This document shows positions 27,230-33,901 of a DNA stretch of 64,000 bases, one piece after another. A program made the translations under genes and the position numbers. Origin of the DNA: Hymenobacter terrenus (GTDB lineage Bacteria > Bacteroidota > Bacteroidia > Cytophagales > Hymenobacteraceae); assembly GCF_000972495.1 (NCBI RefSeq), contig NZ_LATM01000014.1:1-64000 (forward strand), read 5' to 3'. A model generated the notes under the pieces. That model saw only the letters and a list, made by a program, of their open reading frames with translations, was not told the origin of the DNA and made no database searches. How positions within the stretch are numbered: position 1 is the first letter of the stretch; every line of letters begins with the position of its first letter.

Positions 27230-27620
27230 AGTAGGTGGCGACCAGCGCGGGCAGCACTGCCCACAACTGTTGGGTCTAGACCTGCCGACGCAGCAATGGG
27301 GCCAGAGTCTGGGCCACCCTCAGCCAGGTGCGCAAGACAGCCAGATCGGGCGGCATGGGGCAGGGGGCGGCAGTAGGGCTGCTCCCAGGTCCAGAGTCGG
27401 CTGCAGGCTAGCGTTAGACCGAGCCGCGTTCCAGGGTGGCGGTAGGGCTTCTACCAGCAGGCAAAGCCGCACGTAGGCAACTACTGTCGGCCCGTCCCGG
27501 CCCAATGTCAGCCTTTACGAGCGGGGCTCTAAGACTCCTAGCCAGCCGGCTAATGACCCAAAGATCACGCCGTAGTGGGTGCGCACAGCATGCAGCATAG
27601 GGGCCACGGCTCGACTACTA
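27230..27620 (-). repeat. Decayed element remnant, copy 2
   Basis: A longer and equally frame-broken relative of 20930-21117 in the same orientation. Minus-strand reading gives a short plausible fragment (VRTHYGVIFGSLAGWLGVLE) before stops. No catalytic motif of a transposase family is recognisable. Confidence 0.5.
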
Positions 27621-27624
27621 GTAT

Positions 27625-27673
27625 AGAGAGTGTCAGAAAAATAATTCTGACACTCTCTTTTCTGACACTCTCT
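27625..27673. repeat. TGTCAGAA palindrome, copy 2
   Basis: A 14-bp perfect stem (AGAGAGTGTCAGAA and complement) around the same AAATAA loop as copy 1, followed at once by a direct repeat of the right arm (TTCTGACACTCTCT). The outer left half-site present in copy 1 is missing here. Confidence 0.75.
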
Positions 27674-27796
27674 GTGCTGGGAACTATTGCTCATTGCTCC
27701 CGCCATGCCAGCGGCAGGTAAAGCGGATAGATGGGTAATCTTCGCTTATTGTGCATGTAAATCCGCCCGTTTGGATGAGACTGAGAGGAGAACCCG

Positions 27797-28687
27797 CTAT
27801 GGGCGCCACGCAACCCGTGCGGCCCATTGTTCTGCCAGTTGTAGTGAAACGGGCAAATGAACCAACGTCTGATCGCGCAGGTCGTGCGCCTGCAAAAAAT
27901 CAGGGTAATTAGCCACGAAGCGGTATATATTAGCAATCTCCCGCGCGGCTTCGGCACCGAACGATTCCGCCAACTGCTGTTCAAACGCGTCGGGTGGAAC
28001 AGCCACGAACTGGACCGGGTGACCAACAACACCCCCGATGATGGCCGCTACTTCGTCTCCGGTGAGCCGCTGCAGCCCCCCGAGGTTGAATTTCTGACCC
28101 ACTAATTGGGGGCGTTTGATAGCCTCGGCAACGAATACGCCCAAATCATGGTGGCTAAGCCAAGCAACACGCGCATCAACTGCTACCGGGTAAGGCAAGA
28201 TGTGCTCGTTCGTGACCAATGGTAATGACCACGGGGCCGCCAAGTTGTCGAGATAGATCGTCGGGCGCAGCGAAATGTACGGCAGTTCGTGTTGGTCAAA
28301 AATGGCCTCTGTCATCCGCTTGCTATCAATCGCGACGGCACCAACCGCCCGGTCGGGTACAGGAATACTGGTGTTGAATACGATTGATTGGACCGGAGCC
28401 GCAAGATGAGCCGCAACAATGTTGTGAGCAAACTGCTGAATCCGGTTGGTATCAAAAATTAGTGGAAACGTTAAGGCCACATGGTCCGCTCCCCGAAACC
28501 CGTTAATCAGGGAATCGACATCGTCAAGACTGCCCACTACAGATTCGAAGCGGTCGGCCCTCGGCGAATAGCTACCCTGCTCCTGTGGCTGCTCCAGAGC
28601 CCTGACGGTAAATCCTTGGTGTCCTAACTCGGCCGCGATGGCGGCTCCCTGAAGCCCGTTCGCACCTGTCACAAATACAGTTTTCAT
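27797..28687 (-). CDS. NmrA-like NAD(P)-binding oxidoreductase
   Basis: A 296-residue protein; ATG 28687 is chosen because MKTVFVTGANGLQGAAIA is the Rossmann start with the G8-x-x-G11-x-x-G14 dinucleotide-binding loop, while the longer frame upstream overlaps the next gene with nonsense residues. Further family features are YISLRPTIYLDNLAAPW and a C-terminal substrate-binding half. NmrA-like and atypical SDR proteins either sense NAD(P) redox state or reduce small molecules such as quinones. It follows the SnoaL-like gene by 19 bases and is probably cotranscribed with it under control of the divergent HxlR regulator. The pair suggests an electrophile or aldehyde/quinone response. Confidence 0.85.
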   Translation of the reverse strand: MKTVFVTGANGLQGAAIAAELGHQGFTVRALEQPQEQGSYSPRADRFESVVGSLDDVDSLINGFRGADHVALTFPLIFDTNRIQQFAHNIVAAHLAAPVQSIVFNTSIPVPDRAVGAVAIDSKRMTEAIFDQHELPYISLRPTIYLDNLAAPWSLPLVTNEHILPYPVAVDARVAWLSHHDLGVFVAEAIKRPQLVGQKFNLGGLQRLTGDEVAAIIGGVVGHPVQFVAVPPDAFEQQLAESFGAEAAREIANIYRFVANYPDFLQAHDLRDQTLVHLPVSLQLAEQWAARVAWRP

Positions 28688-28706
28688 GGTTGAAAAGCTT
28701 GGTTGT

Positions 28707-29120
28707 TCAGACGTTGATATTGATGATGCCGATGTTTTGCAGAATGCCAACGACATCGAACTGCTCCCAGTGCGCCTTAACCTTGCCGTCTTCAATCTGG
28801 TAGACGGTGATGCCCTGCACGTCGAAAGCCCGACCGGTCGGGGCCATGCCCATAAACGGCCCCGTATGCCGGACAACCGACCGCCAAATGCCCACGTGCA
28901 TAGTACCCTGTTGCATATATTGTTCAACCACATACTGCTGCGTGAACGTGGCGTTGATGTAAGCTACCGTCTGCACAAACCCGGCCTTGTCGGGTGTGGC
29001 CCCGAAAGCGGGCGAATGGTCAACGAAGTCGTCGGCCGCCAATGACTCGGCCAGCGAAGCCGCCCGCTCGGGGTCATTGGCATTGTACAGATCAGCGAAA
29101 AATATTTTGGGAATGTCCAT
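28707..29120 (-). CDS. SnoaL-like ester cyclase/polyketide cyclase family protein
   Basis: A 137-residue protein of the NTF2-like cone fold: helix FFADLYNANDPERAASLAES, the DDFVDHSP strand, FVQTVAYINATFTQQ, and strands with GIWRSVVRHTGPFMGMAPTG and the ending KVKAHWEQFDVVGILQNIG typical of SnoaL-like ester cyclases. There is no signal peptide. Members bind or rearrange hydrophobic ligands; in operons with NmrA-type reductases they appear to belong to small-molecule detoxification. It is first gene of the pair with 27797-28687. Confidence 0.85.
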   Translation of the reverse strand: MDIPKIFFADLYNANDPERAASLAESLAADDFVDHSPAFGATPDKAGFVQTVAYINATFTQQYVVEQYMQQGTMHVGIWRSVVRHTGPFMGMAPTGRAFDVQGITVYQIEDGKVKAHWEQFDVVGILQNIGIININV

Positions 29121-29148
29121 CTGCGTGTTTGCGTTTTGTTAAGGTTGA

Positions 29149-29179
29149 TTGCAAAGGACAGCTCGTAACATTACTTTTG
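29149..29179 (+). promoter_or_regulatory. hxlR promoter and probable operator region
   Basis: TTG at 29149-29151 and TACTTTTG at 29172-29179 are 20 bases apart, a full Bacteroidota promoter match for the HxlR gene. On the other strand TTG, 21 bases, then GTCCTTTG could serve snoaL, so the two promoters overlap. The dyad GTAACATTAC at 29165-29174 lies inside, and ACCT-N6-AGGT follows at about 29186-29199; either could be the regulator's operator. Confidence 0.5.
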
Positions 29180-29258
29180 TCAAGTACCTACAAAAAGGTG
29201 CAGTACTCAACACATACATTCTTTTTACTGACAATCAGCGGTTTATTTTTCAGACACA

Positions 29259-29567
29259 ATGAAAAAAGATACTGTGCCGGCCGAATGCCCCGTCCGGCGG
29301 ACGCTAAGCCTGATTGGCGGGAAGTGGAAAATGCTGATTTTGTACAGGATTGGCGAGCAAACCCTGCGGTACGGCGCAATCAAGCGGCTCATTCCCGATA
29401 TCAGCGAACGAATGCTCATTATGGAGCTGAAGGATTTGGTGGACAGTGAATTGTTAATCAGAACGTCTTATGGAGAGGTCCCCCCCCGCGTTGACTACAG
29501 CCTGACTGAGAGAGGACGCCTGACATTGCCGCTAATCGAGCAAATAGAGAAATTCGGTCTTTCCTGA
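29259..29567 (+). CDS. HxlR-family transcriptional regulator
   Basis: A 102-residue winged-helix protein with all family marks: CPVRRTLSLIGGKWKMLILY at the start (the fixed Cys at residue 10, then the GGKW turn), RYGAIKRLIPDISERML for the recognition region, and VDYSLTERGRLTLPL for the wing and last helix. HxlR/YodB-type regulators sense aldehydes, quinones or disulfide stress through that cysteine and control the divergent gene. Here the divergent genes are the SnoaL-like and NmrA-like pair. The protein acts as a dimer on DNA in the cytoplasm. Confidence 0.93.
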   Translation: MKKDTVPAECPVRRTLSLIGGKWKMLILYRIGEQTLRYGAIKRLIPDISERMLIMELKDLVDSELLIRTSYGEVPPRVDYSLTERGRLTLPLIEQIEKFGLS

Positions 29568-29726
29568 CGCAGGGAGTAAGAGGGCTGCATAAGACTAAGT
29601 ACTCAAAGTCCCTGTTGCCCATTGCGTAAGAAATGAAGAAGCCCTCAAATCGGGCAAGGCACACCTACGCTCCTGCCCCTGCTACCTCACCCTCTTCAGC
29701 CTATCCCTGGCTCTTCTTATTGGCTC

Positions 29727-30323
29727 TCAGGCAGCCGAGGCTCTCGTGCTGACGCCGTTGCCAACCAGTACGGCTTCAGCCTGGGTCACGTGCCGCTGAA
29801 TATGCACGACCAGGAACTCCAGCTGGTCGGTGAGGCGCAGCCGCAACAACGGAAATACGGCGTTGGGGATGCGGATGGCATTGGCATTTACCTGGCGGGC
29901 CAGTAGCACTAGGCGCAGCAGCTCGTCAATCTGGCGGCTGAAGACTTCGGCTACGGTACGGGGCAGGCGGGTGCCAGTGGGCGCGTAGCGCTGCGGCGAG
30001 GTGTAGGCTTTGGAGCTGGCCGGCGTACGCATCTCCTCAATAAAGCGCCGCCCGAAGTAGCCCTGCTTAGCTGTGGCCGCCGGCTTCGAGCCCCGGGCCT
30101 GGGCTTGTGCAATGCGGCGGGCAATGCTGGGTAAATAGTAGCCACCCACAATGTTGAGGTGCTCCAGACACTGGCCGGCACTCCAGCGGCTGGGGCTGGG
30201 ACGGCGGTTCAGCTCTTCGGCGCTCAAGGGACGAAAGCGCTGGTGAGCCACGACGCGCAGCTGCAACAAATCGTTGGTCAGCTGGTCGAAAAAATCGGAG
30301 GTAGCGCGGACGACAGCAGGCAT
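29727..30323 (-). CDS. DinB-like four-helix protein
   Basis: A 198-residue protein with the DinB/YfiT-type metal triad: H55 in the QCLEHLNIVG helix and H174/H178 in VVHIQRHVTQ. The flanking helices FFDQLTNDLLQLR and VAEVFSRQIDELLRLV complete the bundle. The family includes thiol transferases (bacillithiol, mycothiol) and proteins of unknown role. There is no signal peptide. It stands alone, 160 bases from the HxlR gene and on the other strand. Confidence 0.8.
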   Translation of the reverse strand: MPAVVRATSDFFDQLTNDLLQLRVVAHQRFRPLSAEELNRRPSPSRWSAGQCLEHLNIVGGYYLPSIARRIAQAQARGSKPAATAKQGYFGRRFIEEMRTPASSKAYTSPQRYAPTGTRLPRTVAEVFSRQIDELLRLVLLARQVNANAIRIPNAVFPLLRLRLTDQLEFLVVHIQRHVTQAEAVLVGNGVSTRASAA

Positions 30324-30440
30324 GGTCGCGGAAGGTTATAGGCCGTAAACATACAATTTAGCGATTGATTTCGAATAATAAGCCTTTCAATAATGACGCT
30401 GGGCCCTGGTCAAGTCGAGCTTATTCAGTATATTGGCGGG

Positions 30441-31418
30441 ATGGGAAAGCAAGGGTTTTGGTACGGTAGTGCATTGGCAGTCTTGTTGGCGGTGCCAGTC
30501 AATGACGTTTGGGCGCAGGCCGTGCCTAATGTCGGCGAACGAGTCGAGAGCCTGGTAACTTTTGGTGCTCAATCAGACAAGCAGTGGGGCGACGACGACT
30601 TCAGCCAGACGTTTTTCTTCCTCATCCCTGAGCAGCAGCGCGACCCTGTCTATATCCGAGTGTGGGACCCCGGCTGCGGCGGCAAAAACGACGATTTGAA
30701 GGGGGCCGCCAATACCACAACTTCGTTCAGCCTCTACGGCGGTCCGGGCACTTTCAGTGGCCCGCAGGCGCGCGACCCGCGCCCTACCAACCCCACTCCC
30801 ACCGGACGGCTGCTCAAAAGCCAGACCTTCGGCAACGAGCCGCAATACGATGGCACTTGGTACACCTTCGGCCCGCTCAATCCGCTCGAAGGCGAATTGG
30901 TCAATGAATTTAAAGGGCATGTTTTCAAGATGGTGGCGCAGGGACTGACTGGCAACGACGGTAATCTGTACCGTTACTTTTTCAGCACCAGCCCCACCGC
31001 CAATGTGGCCGTGGAGGGTGGCAACGCCTTCACTTACGAGTACTGCTTCCGGGTGCCGGCCACCAGCAGCAAGACCACTGTGCACCTCTACCCGTTTGTG
31101 AATGACAAGGTGGTGAGCATCAAGCAAAGCAATTTTGATGTAGACAATGCCGCGATGCTCAACGTATTCAGCGTCGCGAAAAACGGCCACCCTGGTGCCG
31201 TGAGCGGCGATGGCGAATGGACCAGCAGCGTGCTTCCCATCGCCAAGAAAGAACACGGCCTCAGCCTCGATTTCCGCCTCACATCCACCAAGCCCGCCCC
31301 CAACGACCTAGTGTTTTACGTGACTGACCAATACGATACGGCACTGCCATTCTTCGCTATTCCCCTGGGTGGACCTCCACGATATCAATACGATATCGAC
31401 GTAAAAATCCATCGATAG
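30441..31418 (+). CDS. Exported protein of unknown function, beta-rich
   Basis: A 325-residue protein. ATG 30441 begins a signal peptide (MGKQGFWYGSALAVLLAV... to WAQ); the longer frame adds a poorly suited extension. The mature protein reads as beta-sandwich domains: ESLVTFGAQSDKQWGDDDF, QTFFFLIPEQQRDPVYIRVW, TWYTFGPLNPLEG, GNAFTYEYCFRVPA, ending in IDVKIHR. No catalytic motif, T9SS tail or lipobox is visible. I do not recognise a family. A long hairpin terminator follows at once. It converges on the disordered-protein gene. Confidence 0.75.
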   Translation: MGKQGFWYGSALAVLLAVPVNDVWAQAVPNVGERVESLVTFGAQSDKQWGDDDFSQTFFFLIPEQQRDPVYIRVWDPGCGGKNDDLKGAANTTTSFSLYGGPGTFSGPQARDPRPTNPTPTGRLLKSQTFGNEPQYDGTWYTFGPLNPLEGELVNEFKGHVFKMVAQGLTGNDGNLYRYFFSTSPTANVAVEGGNAFTYEYCFRVPATSSKTTVHLYPFVNDKVVSIKQSNFDVDNAAMLNVFSVAKNGHPGAVSGDGEWTSSVLPIAKKEHGLSLDFRLTSTKPAPNDLVFYVTDQYDTALPFFAIPLGGPPRYQYDIDVKIHR

Positions 31419-31426
31419 CGTTGTCT

Positions 31427-31505
31427 TAGGTAACTTCTAAGCCAAGCAAGCAGTCCAAAATGTAAACTGCGTTTCGGGCTGCTTGCTTGGCTTAGAAGTT
31501 ACCTA
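31427..31505. terminator. Long bidirectional terminator: 27-bp perfect stem
   Basis: Bases 31427-31453 pair perfectly with 31479-31505 around a 25-base loop. The right arm contains the stop codon of the converging minus-strand gene (31503-31505). It separates two convergent genes. Confidence 0.85.
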
Positions 31506-32825
31506 CTCATCACCTTCGCCGTCGCGGCCGGCGTTGCGGCGGGGAGCGCCATGGTCAGCATCATTGGAGTCGCCGGTCCGGTTTTCCTGCCGAGCGGCGG
31601 CGCCATAGTTCTGGGCGCGGTCTTCGCTGCGCTGGTTGCCTTGCGCGGGCGAGCCGGCTTTGCTGCCGGGCTGGCTATCGTCGTAGGCGTCGTTGTAGGA
31701 GCCGCCGCGCGAGCCGGTACCTTGGGCAGAGTCGCCAGCGTTGGCTTGTACGTAGCCGTTGCGGTCGTTGCCGGTTTGAAAATCGGGGGAGCGGCGGGGC
31801 TCCTCGCGGCCCCGGTCGCTATAGCCCTGGCTGCTGGTGGGGCGCTGGCCGCGCTGGTCCGCCACTTCGGGCGTGTTGGTGGAGTAGCCAGGGTGCTGTG
31901 CTACCCGCCCCTGCTTGTCGGAGCCAGCTTGGTTTGGCAGGTAATCCTCGGATTGGTTGCGGCGGTCCGAAACGGCCATGTCATTGCTTTGCGTGTTTTC
32001 ACTGGTAGTTCCGGCGCCCCCGATGGATGTTCGGCCGTAGTCGCTGGCGTAACCCCGGTCCGGCCCCGTTGCCGAACCGTTATCGTTCTGATACGCGCCA
32101 TTGGGGTCGGTCCGGTCAGGCTGGTTGCGGTTGTCATCATTGGGTCCGCCGTAGCTGTCACCCCAGATTTGGCCACGGTCTGCGGCATGGCCGGAGGTGT
32201 TGGCAGGGGCAGTGCCCAGCTCAAACCCGTATTCGATACGGGCATCGGGACGCTCATCGCGGCCATCGTAGGCACGGTAGGCATTGTCTTGATGGCCGGA
32301 GCGGCCGGGGCCGCCATAGTATTTATCCTCGGCCGAGCCGTGGGGTTCGTAATCGGCCAGCCGGTTTTGGTTGCCGAAGCCACCGTGGGTTGTTCCCCGC
32401 GCAGCTTGCACGCCAAACTCGCCCCGGCTCGGGTCGCTGTCCTGATTATCGCGGCGGTTCTGGTCGCGGTAGCTGCCCTGGGTGCTATTGCTGAAATTGC
32501 CACCGTAGGTACCGGCAGAAGTCAGGCTGGCTGGATTAGCTTCTTTGTTTTCCTGCGGCTCAGTGGGCTCCACGCTTCCTTGGCCCGCATTCATTTCCGA
32601 ATCGACCAAGGACTGGCTGGAGGCGGAAGCGCCTGGACTGTCAACGTCGGGGGTAGTCACCGGAGCAGACGCTGCCGCCGGGCCACCCGGAATTCCCACG
32701 CCTGTGCCGGGCCGGCCGGGCTTGGCGGCGGTGTTGCCCACCGGCCCATCGATGCGGTTGCCCGCGATGTCATTAGACTCGGTATTGAGGTTTGTTTCTT
32801 CGTTTTGCATGGCGTGGGAAGGCAT
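31503..32825 (-). CDS. Long intrinsically disordered hydrophilic protein
   Basis: A 440-residue protein made largely of Gly, Asn, Asp, Gln, Ser, Arg and Tyr with no hydrophobic segment over several residues. Local themes such as RRDNQDSDPSRGEF, AYDGRDERPDARIEYG, NQPDRTDPNGAYQ and GYSDRGREEPRR recur loosely. There is no signal peptide. The second Met (32810) is an equally good start. Such hydrophilin or LEA-like composition is associated with desiccation and radiation tolerance or with phase-separating scaffolds; that is inference. The plus strand of the same DNA is open for 428 codons but encodes a hydrophobic mirror image, expected from the composition and rejected as a gene. A cold-shock gene lies divergent upstream. 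Confidence 0.75.
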   Translation of the reverse strand: MPSHAMQNEETNLNTESNDIAGNRIDGPVGNTAAKPGRPGTGVGIPGGPAAASAPVTTPDVDSPGASASSQSLVDSEMNAGQGSVEPTEPQENKEANPASLTSAGTYGGNFSNSTQGSYRDQNRRDNQDSDPSRGEFGVQAARGTTHGGFGNQNRLADYEPHGSAEDKYYGGPGRSGHQDNAYRAYDGRDERPDARIEYGFELGTAPANTSGHAADRGQIWGDSYGGPNDDNRNQPDRTDPNGAYQNDNGSATGPDRGYASDYGRTSIGGAGTTSENTQSNDMAVSDRRNQSEDYLPNQAGSDKQGRVAQHPGYSTNTPEVADQRGQRPTSSQGYSDRGREEPRRSPDFQTGNDRNGYVQANAGDSAQGTGSRGGSYNDAYDDSQPGSKAGSPAQGNQRSEDRAQNYGAAARQENRTGDSNDADHGAPRRNAGRDGEGDE

Positions 32826-33050
32826 TATAGTCAGTGAATGGATAAACTACTCGTCTATACGCGCTCCCCAATCGGTTGTTTTCCTTGGCGGTCATCTGCT
32901 GCACCATTTAGGAAGACGAGTCAGTCGGTTCAGCGCTGTCATTTTACCTTTGCCCAACTGCATCCGGCCGCACCCATCCGCAGGGCCAACCCGCAGCGGG
33001 CCGGGTGCGTTAGGACGAGGCCAGCTTCATCTTTACCCATTCCCACGCTC

Positions 33051-33245
33051 ATGCTTACCGGCACCGTCAAGTTTTTCAACGACACCAAAGGATTCGGCTT
33101 TATCATCGCCGACGATACTCAGGAAGAAATCTTCGTCCACCAAACCGGCCTAATCCACGAAATACAGGAAGGCGACCGGGTCCAATTCAACATCAAAGCC
33201 GGCAAGAAAGGCCCCAACGCAGTAGATGTAACCCGCTTGCAATAA
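33051..33245 (+). CDS. Cold-shock domain protein (CspA family)
   Basis: A 64-residue OB-fold protein. ATG 33051 begins MLTGTVKFFNDTKGFGFI, carrying RNP1 (KGFGFI), and RNP2 follows as EIFVHQTGL. It ends NAVDVTRLQ. The long frame upstream is not part of the gene. The family binds single-stranded RNA/DNA and melts RNA structure during cold or growth transitions. A very long hairpin terminator lies 40 bases downstream. Confidence 0.93.
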   Translation: MLTGTVKFFNDTKGFGFIIADDTQEEIFVHQTGLIHEIQEGDRVQFNIKAGKKGPNAVDVTRLQ

Positions 33246-33286
33246 CGGTATTCAGCTGTCAATAGACGGCCTACACCGGCCGACTC

Positions 33287-33355
33287 CGCCTTCAACCAAA
33301 CATAAAAGCCGACCACGCATTGAGCAGGGTCGGCTTTTATGTTTGGTTGAAGGCG
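33287..33355. terminator. Long bidirectional terminator: 28-bp perfect stem
   Basis: Bases 33287-33314 pair perfectly with 33328-33355 around a 13-base loop. The arms contain AAAAGCCGACC and GGTCGGCTTTT, the usual terminator core, extended outward well beyond normal length. It lies between cspA-like and gldH, which converge. Confidence 0.85.
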
Positions 33356-33381
33356 AGGTACCTCTAACAGTAAAGACAGAG

Positions 33382-33885
33382 CTACTTTTTCACCTCATGC
33401 TGGGCCACCCGCACGCCCACAGCCATGAGGCCCGGCAGCTGATCCTGCCGCATATACTGCTCTAGGGTCAGGGTATAGTTGCCGGGCCTGGCGAAGTGCT
33501 GGTTAGGCAGGGCCAGCAGTTGGAGGTCGTAGATGTCGCCGGTGCCGCTGCCTTTGGGCTCCCCGGTTTTGGGGTCCATCAGCAGCATTTGGTGAAGCAA
33601 AGGCGAGCCTACCCGGCCGGTGGGCCCCATCAGCGTGTGCTTCACATACAAATTATAGAACCCATAAGCTGGAGCAAAGCGCACGTTGAAATACACGTCA
33701 TAGCTCGCCGTCGTGTCTTGAATGGCGAAGGTGAAAGCTGGCTTCTGCTGCACATCCCAGGAATAGTCGGGGAAGTCAGTATTCTGCTCAAACACCCGGT
33801 TAGGGTCGCAGCCGCTGAGCACGTACAGTAGCCCGACGGCCGTAGCCAAACGGAAAGTAAAGCGTTGGTTTCTTATGAGTAGCAT
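33382..33885 (-). CDS. gldH: Gliding motility lipoprotein GldH
   Basis: A 167-residue lipoprotein; ATG 33885 gives a signal sequence ending YVLSGC with C26 lipidated. The family pattern is clear: VFEQNTDFPDYSWDVQQKPAF, then YDVYFNVRFAPAYGFYNLYV, GDIYDLQLLALPNQHF and GNYTLTLEQYMRQDQLPGLMAVGVRV. GldH is required for gliding motility in Flavobacterium and is found widely in Bacteroidota in association with the T9SS/gliding apparatus. It lies 16 bases downstream of the RicT gene on the same strand, a conserved neighbourhood. The several T9SS cargo genes in the window fit a functional secretion system. Confidence 0.9.
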   Translation of the reverse strand: MLLIRNQRFTFRLATAVGLLYVLSGCDPNRVFEQNTDFPDYSWDVQQKPAFTFAIQDTTASYDVYFNVRFAPAYGFYNLYVKHTLMGPTGRVGSPLLHQMLLMDPKTGEPKGSGTGDIYDLQLLALPNQHFARPGNYTLTLEQYMRQDQLPGLMAVGVRVAQHEVKK

Positions 33886-33901
33886 TCGAAAACAATGATA
33901 T

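Noticed and set aside
31551..32837. A 428-codon plus-strand frame resembling a polytopic membrane protein
   Set aside because: It mirrors the hydrophilic disordered gene; hydrophobic antisense frames are expected opposite Gly/Asp/Asn/Gln/Arg-rich coding DNA, and there is no start context or domain.
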